Part shown: positions 1 to 31,800 of the stretch, piece by piece
Position numbering within the stretch: the stretch's first letter is position 1
How the letters are laid out: every line of letters begins with the position of its first letter
NCBI GenBank assembly: GCA_030141605.1
Contig: JAQGDQ010000060.1
Coordinates: 673,001-737,000, forward strand
Source of the DNA: Tubiluchus corallicola
Lineage: Eukaryota; Priapulida; Priapulimorpha; Priapulimorphida; Tubiluchidae
DNA: 64,000 nucleotides
Direction of reading: 5' to 3'
Program-made: the position numbers and the translations under genes
The notes under the pieces: model-generated
Told to the model about the DNA's origin: nothing
Databases searched by the model: none
What the model saw: the letters and a program-made list of their open reading frames with translations, nothing else

Positions 1-279
1 ACGTAGTTATTCTACACAATTACAAGGCAGGCTCTATCAACTAAAAGTGCTGCATACTGGGATGCTTGTTTTAGAAAACATCGTCAAGTGACTGTGTGAT
101 AACTGTTTGCACAAACATGACACAAAACTTATAAACCTACCGTTAAAAAAGAATCAACGAATAAAGTTTTAGGCAGTTGAATGTTAAAAAATAATCAATG
201 AATAAAGTTTTAGGTACTTGAAGGTTAAAAAAGAATCAATGAGTAGAGTTTTAGGCACATGAAGGTCTACTACACTTAC

Positions 280-19546
<19,267 letters not shown>

Positions 19547-19589
19547 GATGAAAAGTCATGTACAGAGCACACACACAACAAGCAGCTAT
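19547..19589 (-). other. Probable 5' UTR part of KAT6 exon carrying the start codon
   Basis: On the minus strand a good 3' splice site (tctctggtttcag) ends at 19590, 43 bases upstream of the KAT6 ATG. This suggests that the ATG exon is not the first exon and that a non-coding exon lies upstream, perhaps near the promoter-like patch around 21.4 kb. No matching donor could be chosen with confidence. Confidence 0.4.
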
Positions 19590-22500
19590 CTGAAACCAGA
19601 GATATAATATACATACTCTTATAGCAAAATAATACAACTTAAGGTTACAACCAAAAAATGAACGTAGGCCAATATGTGCAGCGTGCTAGTCCTTGCAATC
19701 TAAGCCTAGCAAGCTTCAACCCAAAAACATGCAGCAGCCCAGATGGGAACTGCAAAAATTATGAGCGCTGCTACATAATTATCATCAACTATCATAACTT
19801 TTTAAATATTATGTAGCCTCCTGAAGGCCACTGACATGCATAACATGGACAGATCCTGACACCGACACCATACCATAGCACACCGCCAAGACATACGTCG
19901 GCGTAGCATCGGACACCTTCGTTGCAGATGAAAATCAACTAACCGGACAGTGTAATGAAAACGTTCAAACATTTATTCGCAGTCAATAGAACCAGAATTG
20001 CAGATTACAGAAAGTTTTTTCGACAAATAGTAGTGGCATATAACAACAACATGCAGCATGTAAAATACAGGCACATTATAGTGACACTATTGCACTCAGC
20101 TAGCAAAAATAATAACTTAGCAAAGCCCAACTAAAATTGATACTTTCAGACATTTGTTTTCCACATATATCGTTTTTAAATTATCTTTCAATATTGTTTA
20201 ACTGGGCAAATTTTTTACTTTATTTTCAGTTGGAGCTCAAAATTTAATCTTTTCACAGACGATGAAAAGACGATGGCGCAAGCACAATTAATTGTTTCAT
20301 CTACTTTTCACATACAACAGTGGACACTTCTTAACTGCAAGTGACAAACTGGGTCTATAAGGAATGAACGATGCTTAAATTCTATACATAATTTCTAATG
20401 TGGTTTTTCGAATCTGAATGTCGCACAACTCAAAGTGCATTAAATTGTTTAGTATGAAGTTGGTTCGTTTATAATGAAATTGGTTTTCATCACTATGCTA
20501 TAATTCACAAAATTTGCATGTTCTTAATTTTCCAGCACAGTTAAACTTTGTTTATGGCGAGTGAAGGTAAAATCAAAATGTTAACTTGCAAAAGCATTAT
20601 ATCTGGTTGATCATATTTATAGCTTATTTTTGGAAGGCTGGCTATCTCATCGAATAGTGGCTGCTGTAACACTGACTAATGTCTGCTAACTATAAAATAC
20701 GCTATATTGCCTAGGTAATTGTGGTACGAGTTATAATATATATATGCAGTCTCAGCAGTTGGCACATGTATAATAATAAAAGACCGAGTGAGGACACTGT
20801 AGCTAAAGAATATTTATACATTATAATAATAATGCATTAACACATCTGACCAAAACAATAAAATAGAGAAATATTTACACATTGAACACAGGTCACCTAG
20901 ATCAACTAGTGGAGTTTAGTAATTACTAGGCGAACACAATGTCGGTCAGTAATTAACCTTGGACCTAGCCATGTCATGCAGTGACTGACTCAGAATTAAA
21001 AACAAATTCGTTAAAGATGCTGCTTAATAAGTTTTATAATACTTAATAAATTTTCAGTGCATATGCGACGATTAAAGTTAGGTTAACGTCTGTTCGAGTG
21101 GCCTTCACTTCATTTACAATTGAGAAACTAGCGCGCGCAAACATCACGTAATACCTTCTTTCTAGCAAATTCAAATTTCTCAAATCACAAGTCGCTTATA
21201 TTTTGCATGAAAAATCACGTAATTTAAACATATTAGAATTCTCTGTACTATTTATTAAACACCACCATAACATACTCTATCCGAATGTTTGCATATAAAG
21301 TAATAGCTCCATTAGCACAGCGAATAAATTAGCTTCAAATTAATTTGATTTCCGACGGCACAACAAAAAGGCGAAAATTAGACAACAATATGGCGGCCGA
21401 GTTTCACAACAGTGAATCGCCTATTTGTAACGAGAATGCGCACTGCGCAGAAACGCAGCTTGATAGTTTTTTAATTTTTTCTGCAAAACTTGGTATTATT
21501 TTGTTTAAGTGGCAATTTCATTTTTTGAAAGGTATTACTTTCTATTAAAGTGTAATATTGTTAAAGGTAAGAAAATTCAACACGAAACAAACTTTTATGG
21601 AATAGTTGAGTATTTTTTGCGTTACGCCAGCAAATTCTCTTTACTACCGATTCGTTCTGTAACATGAGCGTTTATTGGAGAGCGTTGACATATCGATGTT
21701 CCTTATTGGTTAACTGCTCAAGCTCTTTGGAGACTGCAATTTCAGTGCCAGCCAAGCAGACTGTTTTAGCAGCTGGTTTCTTAATCTAGAAAATAATTTT
21801 AATATAAAATGTAAGACTTGTGAGTATACCATTATCCATCTCTGCCGTCATATAGTTAGTATTTAAGACTTTGGGCTAGTCGTTTTACCTCACCAAAGAA
21901 AACATCAATATCAACCAGACAACAACTAACAAAATAGAAATCAAAGAAATTACCAAGCTGGCAGGAACTGAGACAGCAATGCAGCAAAAACTGGTCATAG
22001 TAAGCAAAGCCTCCATAGGGTATAGAATGTATAGTGACCAGTAGATTTTTAAAATGCAGAAACTAAAAGCAAATCATAGAATTTAATGGGAACCAAAGTT
22101 ATAAACATTTTTATTTGCTCTTGTCTAGGGTCTTTGGCTAATTGCGTTGTCAGCTTTATTATTATCATTAACTTTAAATATTTGGAGTTTTTAAATTTTG
22201 TATATATAGCAGGTTGTGCTTTTAAGCATTAACCAGAGGGAATTATGTTCTTAGATAGATGGATGGATGGAAATGTCTCTAATTGCCACAATAATATATA
22301 TGTAATATAAATTACAATTATACTTTGAAACGTATAATAAAAAACAGTATCAATGTACGCATGTTGTATGCTGAGTAATAATAATTATTTTTATTATAAT
22401 ACTTGATTAATGGCAATAGTGCATATATTATTACTATAAACTGATGAACTCGTAACTAACTAATTAATTAATGACTAATTAAATTACTAATATAAAAACG

Positions 22501-25500
22501 TAATGAGTTGATGAATCAGAATCCTAGACCACACCTTAAAATATATAAAAAACAAAAGACAAGATTAACGTAGAGCACAACAGGTAAGCATAGCTAGATA
22601 AAGGCTTGATGTCACTGCACAGAGCGCCAGATGATTTCATTATGAAGAAATGAAGGCGATCCTTAATGCTTTTAAAGCAAATGCTTAATGTTTGCTGTTG
22701 TTGTTTAACAGAAAACGCCTTAGCTTGAAATAACTTAAGATGTTTTGGTAAAGTAAAAACTTCTAGCCAAATTTTCCATTAATGTCTGAATCTGTCGAAT
22801 CCTAAATTGTTGAGACCTTTTATCACGGGCAGATCACTCGAAGCGTTTTATCATTGCTATTAATCATGGTTCAAATTTCGATAATATAAAAAGGAGTTAT
22901 AACTAAACTGAAGTGAAATACCCTGAGCTTTTAACCGATTTTACGCGGGATTTCAAGTAACTTTAAAGTGTTAAAAGGGAATTGTACTACAGTCCATGTG
23001 GCATTGCCATGACCGCTTCATTACTATACCCCACACTGGCAGGAAAATATGTATTATACATATGATATTAGATATGTCCTAATCAAGTCCTTAACGAATC
23101 AAATCAACATTTCCCAGCATTAGATTACTCACATACACTAGAGTATCCATACTAACTTTGCGATCTTCAAATTTTCTTGCGGCTAATGAATTATATATTA
23201 ATTTTGCAATCTTAATTTCAAGGTTAATAAAATATGTAACAAAACCATAATTGATTCTTGAAGAAAAGTACAGTAATAGCATGGTTGCAATTTCATACCA
23301 TTGCAAACTGAGTTGCCATTGTTACTTCATATTGTGTGTATGCGTATTTGAAGGTTTTCTATAAGATTAGAGTTGATTAGATTAGAACCGAATGGAGTTA
23401 GATTAGACCAGAAGCGGTGCTGTCAAACCACTGGCATAGCAGTGTCTAATTTTTTGTTGGATTGCTGTTGTTTTGTTTAAGTCCTGAAGTCTTGAACAAT
23501 AACTATAATTTATTTACCTGTATTTCTTTATCTATATTTCTTGTACTTTAGAATTCTATTTGCCCAATTGCTACAATTGATATAACGGGCATGTGATGAT
23601 GATGATCAGGTTGGACCAGCCTAGACCAGGCTAGAGAAAATTAGAACAAATCAGATTAGACATTTTTGACATTAAATTTTTTCTACTACTCTTAATTTAT
23701 AGTAATTGGATCGGTAACGATAATAACTTACTCATATTGTTGTTTTCTATTTTTACACTTTGTGACTGATTCTGTTATAAATCGAATTCATTTAGATTTG
23801 AAATGTTACCAGATTATTTAAACTGGGAACGAGTCGCGCGAAGTGGAGTATCGCATTAAACAGTTCAAAATTGTTCAAGATTTGTGGTCTTGCACTTACA
23901 TTGAGAGTAAGAAAACAAATACGAAAGTATTATTACAAGTGGAATAAAGTTTTTATTGAATTAGTTTATTTTAATTTAATTTTGCTAAAAGTTAAAATGG
24001 CATATTAAACTGAAAAAAATAAATTTATTTTAGTGGCTTCAGAGCGCATAGTTTACAAGTATGTTTGGATTGCAGAATAGTGTTAACGATAATAATTAAA
24101 AGTTATATAAAACTGTAAAACCCTTAGTCTTAGGGCCTTAGAAGTTAGAAGGTTCATTTAAAGGAAAAGTTAAGGCTGTAGGGAAGTTAGGCTTATTTTG
24201 ATATTTGAGAAAAAAATGTCAGAGAGTGTCAGCAATAAAGTGTGGCAAGTGCGTCTTGTAATTAATATAATAAAATCAATTTAATCATTTCACTCTTGGG
24301 CATCCTCGTTCTGAATGGAAAATGATGTCATCCGATCACCGTATTAAAAACCAGTTACCAACGATAATAACCTCTCACTTGGTTAGTTAACCTTGACAAA
24401 GTAACAAAATAATTTTTTTAACAAACCAAAACTGAACTCTATAGGCTAAATGCCCTCCTCCCCTGGGCACCTACTATATTCTCGCAGCCTCGCAGAATTC
24501 CCTGTTTATCTATAATTAGATTAGTAATTTATGCGTAGTACTTATACATTTGAATTATTATTGTGTGGACTAAAATTATATATGCGCTTTATAAGTTATT
24601 GCTAATTGATTCGATGACTAGTTTTTACTTAAACACAGTTCACCACAAAGATTTAGTCAGTTAGAATAGAGGAAGTGAGTGAACTGCAGAAGTTTTGTTA
24701 CACAAGCTTTTATGTGGTTTATTAGCTTATCCCATTTTTCTTCAAATGTTCCTGCAGCAAGGTTGGTTTGGCAGGAGAGAAAACCTTTTTTAAATTTCTT
24801 TTGCATATTTCAGCAAGCGATTTTATAGGCATTTATTGTGTGGTAGTTGCTGCTTAACTAACCGTACCAGTGTTAATTTGTTTCATAATGAAAAATTTTG
24901 AGAAATGCTGTTTTGTCTGTTAGAATTAATTATACATTTCTGATTTTAATTTTTGATTTTTTGCGAGAAAAATGCAAATAGGTTTAGCAGTATTTAACAT
25001 TGTTTATTTATTTATCGAAGCTGTTCACATTGTTTAGATAAAATGGAAATTTGGAACAATATTTGTTTAGAGGCTAACGTGTTATAATTGATATTATTTT
25101 AGGCAATAGCTTTCTATGCACAAGGCTGTACAAATGCTCAGTATTTGTTAAAGTAGTTGCTACTATTGATCTGCTTGTCCAAGATAAACATTGTGATTAA
25201 CAGTGCAGTTTTTTTGTTTTTTCTCTTCTTTTTTCTCCTCATCTCCTAAGTAATTGTTGCTCTTTCTCATACTTACTTTTTTTCTTAAATTTTTTTATAT
25301 TGCACTTTTTTGATACTTACTTTATCTCTCCATACTCTCAGTTTTTTAACTTTACTCACTAACCTTGGTCAAATTCCCTTGTTAATAAGACCCCTATTGT
25401 ATGACAATTACTGATTATTACCCTAATATTATATTATTACCCTGATTATTACCCTAATAATTACTGATTAATTGTATTGTTTTGTTTAGATTTAGGTATC

Positions 25501-25838
25501 TAACTTTATTATTTTTTGTTTTCACTACTTTTTTGATAATTTGTATCATTTATACTGTTTTTATTATTATTTTTTTCTTATTTGTTTTTTTGTTTTTGTT
25601 AGCTGCAGCATCACCATTTAATTTTAATATAGTAATCTATTTACAAGAAAGGGCAGGAGACTAGATGACCCTATGGTCCTTCCCTGCCCTGCTCCACGAT
25701 AATAATTACGTAATATTTAAAAAACTTTTTATGTCAAACTAAATGGAGAAAATAAATGTTCTATGTTTGAATAATATTGCGTAAAATTATATTCATGTGT
25801 CAACATCAGAGTTTGAACTTGTACTTTGCTGATTTTAG
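19590..25838. other. Gap between divergent KAT6 and LRMDA genes (or their 5' introns)
   Basis: No protein-coding exon could be supported on either strand. The sequence is AT-rich with long T runs near 25.2-25.6 kb, repeated attaga/ttagat motifs near 23.37-23.65 kb and a short hairpin near 25.65 kb. Much of it is probably first introns if transcription of both genes starts near 21.4 kb. Confidence 0.6.
21345..21566 (+). promoter_or_regulatory. Promoter-like patch and possible non-coding first exon of LRMDA
   Basis: This CpG-richer patch contains a YY1-type motif (caatatggcggcc, 21386-21398) and an NRF1-like palindrome (tgcgcactgcgca, 21437-21449), both common at animal housekeeping and bidirectional promoters. 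A strong donor (aaag|gtaagaaaa) follows 21566 and could splice to the acceptor at 25838. The small reading frame from ATG 21390 closes before this donor, so the exon would be non-coding with an upstream ORF. This is inference; no transcript data are available. Confidence 0.4.
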
Positions 25839-25842
25839 TATC

Positions 25843-28800
25843 ATGAAGGATGTAGAAGCTGATGCTAACTTGCAAGGATTTGAAGTGGACGAAGGCAATA
25901 GTGATCAGCAGAGTCTTTGTAACCAGTTGTTGGACAGTCAAGTAGTGTCAGAGTCTGCTTGCTGTCCACGAACATCTGACGGCATGTTCAATCGTGAAGC
26001 AGTGTCTTGTGTCGATGACACACAGGTACTGTGTATTGTTGTTAAAACGAATCTGGCTTGTAATGTATGCTTGAAATTTGGTATGTGTTTTTCCTTGTCT
26101 GGGAAATTGCCAGAAAGTAAACAGAATGGTTTGTTTAAAAACTAAAATTTTATAAATAGTGAGTTGTTTTGCTTTTTCACCCAAGCACCGCTTATTTAAT
26201 GATTACCAAATAAGGGTTACATATGAAGGACCCAATGGTCATATGATGAACTCACATCTTGCCAATTTTTGTTGTTTATCGTTATTTTTTGTACCTATTT
26301 TTAACCATGAATGTGAAATAAATCAATTTAAATCTATAATTTAAAATTTTTAAATGTTTAAAAATCTGAATCCATATCTGAGAGAAAGGTTATCCAGTTT
26401 AAAATTAATCCTGGCCCTTGTGTAAGAATTCATTTGCGCAAAAACTTGCAAAAATGCATTACAAACCCATAGTTATATAGTGATTTTTTATTAAAATTTG
26501 CAGAAAACCAGTAACTAAACCAATTTAATGTTAGTTTATGGTGCAGTAAAAATTCATTTTCAAAATGCTTGTGCTTTATACATCAAATTTTGTGCTTTAG
26601 ACAATAGTGTCCATATAACTTCTGTATTCAATAGTATCAAACACCTTATAATCTTTATAACTGTATGAAAAGTGGATGGATTTGCTGAACAATAACAAGT
26701 GTTGGTGTCTTGCACTGACTCATTTCAAACAGCAGAAAGACAAACAAACTGTAAGGAATTTGCTGTTTTCTAATTTATTAAAGTACCTCAAATAACAAGT
26801 TTGGTATGTTTATAGGTCAGCTATATTGGCCAAGACTGCGAAGAAATTCCATCCGAACTTGGAGAGTTGTATGGCAACCGAATGCGGCGATTGGACTTAA
26901 GCTACAATCTTATCAGGTAATTTTCATTTGCAGCTAAATAATTTTTAATATTCTCTTTATATTTAATCATTATGTATACTTATATTTACTCTTGCTAATA
27001 CAAAAAAATTATCCTTTTGCTTTTTGATTCTAGTGACTTATCAAAGCTAAACACGCAATTTCCAAACTTGGAAGAATTAATACTGGACAGCAATTGTATA
27101 GGAGATACAGTAACCATTCCTGCCTTGCCTCGACTAAAAACATTGACATTAAACAAAAACCAAATATCCTTTTCAAATGTTTTTAAAGGCTGTCGTTTAT
27201 TATCTATTCAGCTAGATAATCAGTGTTCTTCTGTGTGTACAGTGTTCCCTCGCTACTTCGCAGTTCGTTTATCGCTGACTAGCTGTTTCGCGGGTTTTCA
27301 ACAGTATTAGTGTAAAATATTTATCGCGGTATTTTCGCTGTCTCACTGGTTTTTGCGGTACTCCATCTAAAGTATTTTTGCACATGCATAGTACGTATTG
27401 TACAGTAATGTATAGAATTGCAGTAAATAGTGTATTTATTCGGCGGATGAATCCACACCAATAACGAAATATAGTACTTGCGCGCCCCTTTGAGATGCTA
27501 CTTGCCGACGTGAGATTGTACACAACACACGATTGGTTGATTGATGGAGACTTATAAAGACTTAAAATAATGTATAACTACTGCAATAAGTATAGCGTCC
27601 CTACTTGACAGAAATTCACTTATCGCGGGTGGTCCTGGAAAGGAACACCCGCGATAAGTGAGGGAACACTGTATAATGAGTTTTTATTTGTTATAATTTT
27701 TTTCAAAAGTTAAGATAAAGATTTCAGAGATGTACTTCGTCGTTTTGGAAAAAAACTTAGGTGTTAAACTGCGAATGACGATTGGAAAGGCATCCGTATT
27801 TGCTGATCAGAATAAAGTGAAAATTTGCTGCAGGTTGTTTCTTAATGGACTTTTGCATTTCACAATCAAACTAATTAAAATCTTCCAAAATGTCAGGATT
27901 ATTCAGGTGAATGCAATTAAATAGTTAGTTTTTTGTCATTTTTTATAGGAAATACCAAGCCTTCGGGAAAGATAATCTTATTTCAATGTTTGCAAAAATG
28001 TTAGAAGGATTTAATAATAAAACTGTGATAAGCGGCTCTTATATTTTGTAAAATCACTTTAAATTTGCGATCATTTCGTGCTTGGGTGCTCATATTTTTA
28101 TTTGAACACCCAGCGTGCTGCCAGTTTGTATCTAAAATACAATAAGTTTTTCAAAAAACCAGCACGAACATTAGGTAAGCTGCAGAAGTGTGAATTAGTT
28201 TAACCAGCGCGTGCCTACAGAAAGCCACAATGTTTTTACGAAAAGTCTACCAACTACGTCATAATTTTAAAGTGAATGGTACCACTGCGCCTGAAAATTT
28301 GTGTACAGCGGTAGTACAAATTAAATTTATGCTTTTCTTGCGTATATTTTTCCAAGTTAAAGTGATAACAGGAAAATAAATCCAACACACTGAGTGACTG
28401 GTTCTTTCCTTTAAAACAAAATCCTAATTTTCAGAGGCGCAAGTCAGATTTTTTATTGGCTAAACGTTTACGTCCATAATATAATATAATGTGAAAATGT
28501 GTCAGAAAGAACCATGAGAATGAAAAAGAAGAACTTTTTTTTTACGTCAGAATGGTAAATTGATGCAAAGTCGGGCAGCACAATTTCCTCTGCGAATTTG
28601 AAGCTGAGAGAAATTTCTGGGAACACAGGGGTACATCATAAGTGCATCTTCTGTTTGAATGTGCTCTGCCTGATTAACTGAATGAATAACTAACTAACAT
28701 AAACTAAACTAAACTTCAGTAACTAAACGACTTGATCAAATTTTGCTACCAATAAAAGCCAACAATGACAACAACAACGACCATGATGACTACAACGACA

Positions 28801-31800
28801 AAATGACGACAATGATGATAACGATAACTTTTATAACACACACCAGAAATTAACTCGTTAAGCGGATTAGGATTAGGGTTAGGTTTAAGGTTAGGTGAGG
28901 GTTAGAGTCAGAACTAGGGCTATGGTTAGGGTTAGGTATTTAAATTGTGTGGGGTGATGTTGTCCAGAGTTAAAGATGTCCTACAAGTTACAATTGCGCT
29001 GTACCTGACTGTCTAGGTACTGTTGTCTAGTTACTTTTGTAGGTATTGTGTATTAACACTTAGCACATATTTGTATTTTACATATATATCACCTTGTATG
29101 TTAAGCATGTACATTTGCTTGGATCTCAGTTTCCTTAACTGCTGCATACATTACTGATATTGAATCGTTTCTGGACAAAGTTAGTTCTCAGCTGCCTGCA
29201 TTGAGTTATCTCAGTTTGCTGGGTAATTCTGCATGTCCCAATCAACTTTCTTGTTCTGACAAAGATGAAGAAGACTATCAAAGATACAGGTAAAGATTTC
29301 CTTTATTGTTTTTGCGCGGGTGTTTATTAATGTGTATCTACGAACTACAAGATCTCCTGTATTGCCTTTGCTCGGGTGTTTATTAATGTGTATCTACAAA
29401 TACAAGATCTCCTGTATTGCCTTTGCTCGGGTGTTTATTAATGTGTATCTACAAACTACAAGATCTCCTTTATTGCCTTTGCTCGGGTGTTTATTAATGT
29501 GTATCTACAAACTACAAGATCTCCTTTATTGCCTTTGCTCGGGTGTTTATTAATGTGTATCTACAAACTACAAGATCTCCTTTATTGCCTTTGCTCGGGT
29601 GTTTATTAATGTGTATCTACAAACTACAAGATCTCCTTTATTGCCTTTGCTTGGGTGTTTAGTAATGTGTATCTACAAACTACAAGATCTCCTTTATTGC
29701 CTTTGCTTGGGTGTTTAGTAATGTGTATCTACAAACTACAAGATCTCCTTTATTGCCTTTGCTCGGGTGTTTATTAATGTGTATCTACAAACTACAAGAT
29801 CTCCTTTATTGCCTTTGCTCGGGTGTTTATTAATGTGTATCTACAAACTACAAGATCTCCTTTATTGCCTTTGCTTGGGTGTTTAGTAATGTGTATCTAC
29901 AAACTACAAGATCTCCTTTATTGCCTTTGCTTGGGTGTTTAGTAATGTGTATCTACAAACTACAAGATCTCCTTTATTGCCTTTGCTCGGGTGTTTATTA
30001 ATGTGTATCTACAAACTACAAGATCTCCTGTATTGCCTTTGCTCGGGTGTTTATTAATGTGTAACTACAAACTACAAGATCTCCTTTATTGCCTTTGCTC
30101 GGGTGTTTATTAATGTGTATCTACAAACTACAAGATCTCCTTTATTGCCTTTGCTCGGGTGTTTATTAATGTGTATCTACAAACTACAAGATCTCCTGTA
30201 TTACCTTTGCTCGGGTGTTTATTAATGTGTAACTACAAACTGCAAGATCTCCTTTATTGCCTTTGCTCGGGTGTTTCTTAATGTGTATCTACAAACTACA
30301 CGATCTCCTTTATTGCCTTTGCTCGAGTGTTTATTAATGTGTATCTACAAGCTACAAGATCTCCTTTATTGCCTTTGCTCGGGTGTTTATTAATATGTAT
30401 CTACGAATTACAGGCTGCATATTTTACGTTTCGGGAGACCGGGGAGGGGGGTTTAGTTATGAATTGGTTAAAGCTGTTTGCCTGACAAATAGATGGAATT
30501 ATGAGAATAAAGGCAAGATATACAGCAATGGATCACCTGCATTGTTTCTGGTTTATATTGTCGAGAGGTTTGCCGTAGTGGTGTTGATATGTGGAGTACT
30601 GTGCGTTGTTGCTAAACGTATATTTCAAAAACCACTGAGGAAGTTGTTCAGAAGTGCTGGCTTTGTACGATGGCTTTCTGATGATAAATCGTAATTTTTC
30701 ACGAAAAATACATTCCAGTTATTATGAATGCTGAAAAAGTGGGTAATAAATCATATCTAAATTAAGTGTGCGGATATTTTCAAAAGATATTATTGGCTTT
30801 AACCGCACATAAGCGAATTCATCATAAATTTCTTTCAACCTGTTACCTGTACAATTTGTGTTGCCATTTTCAGAAAAATGAAATTCAGCTATTAGACTAA
30901 TTTTGTTAATGAATTGGCTTTAAATCCTCTATTGTAGTTTGTATTTTTATTCACTTTTGTCAGGTATTTTGTGCTATATAAATTACCAAAGTTGAAATTT
31001 CTGGATTCGAGAGCTGTAACCAAAGAAGAGGTGACTGAAGCAAAGAGGATAGGCGAATACACCAAAGTGGTTAGATATATTCCTGATGATGGGGTAAATT
31101 TACATGAATTTTTTGTTAAAGGAAAACCGGATGATTGTGTAAACACGAGTTCAGAATAAAGAATGCTCTAAAACATTGAAAACTACAATAGCTTTTTTTA
31201 AATCAAAGCTTAGATTAAAATAATAATTACCTCGGATACTCAAATTTCGTTAAATTTTCAAAGCTACGCACGGTTCAGTGAATCTACTAAGACTGGCAAT
31301 GGCACCTTATTGTCTCATGCACGTGGCCGATAAATAGAAGGCGGTACCGTGATAAGCATGATCACGAACTGCAGTGTTAGTTTCTGTTGTCATATGATGT
31401 AGACCCCATTCTCGTGACATAGCGCATTTAAACTGTAACACTTACGCAAATGCCTGCCATTGCACAAACTGTGGTTAGTTTCTGACGTAGGCAATAGCTG
31501 TATTCGGTTGCCGTTAATTAACTTTCTAAGCTGACTGCTGCATTGCAGGTTTAATGTGCAGTTTTTTGTAAAGCAGGAATTGTCATTATTAGGTTTATAT
31601 CACATGCCTATTGCTAAACAAATCCTCACTACTAGGCTTAGAGCAACTTCAAACCAGTTTGTATGTAGGCCAGCTGCATTCACTTTTTTATGTCCATTTT
31701 TGTTTGCTGTTGTCACAGGAAGGAATTCAGGAAGCAACTGAAGCCATTGAAATCGACGGTCCGTATTCTCCCTTGCCAGACAGTGGGCGAAATGGAAAAC

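Larger units (their letters stand above)
27164..29149 (+). other. LRMDA intron 3, U12-type AT-AC intron
   Basis: The donor is ATATCCTTT (27164-27172), the full U12 AT-AC consensus. The branch site is TTCCTTAAC (29131-29139), also exact consensus, and the intron ends at AC (29148-29149), 11 bases after the branch adenosine. Joining here gives LNKNQ|ITDIES in frame, matching the vertebrate protein; no GT-AG pair does so. The intron also holds a pogo-like MITE and a TTAGGG-like tract. Confidence 0.92.

Noticed and set aside
29129-29150. Ordinary GT-AG splicing for LRMDA intron 3 via the AG at 29128-29129
   Set aside because: No donor after 27163 gives a conserved in-frame join; it would insert unmatched residues before ITDIES.
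29320-30694. Open frames through the 56-bp array and after it, including one with a hydrophobic segment (30383-30694)
   Set aside because: They are created by the repeat and lie in LRMDA intron 4; no domain and no splice support.
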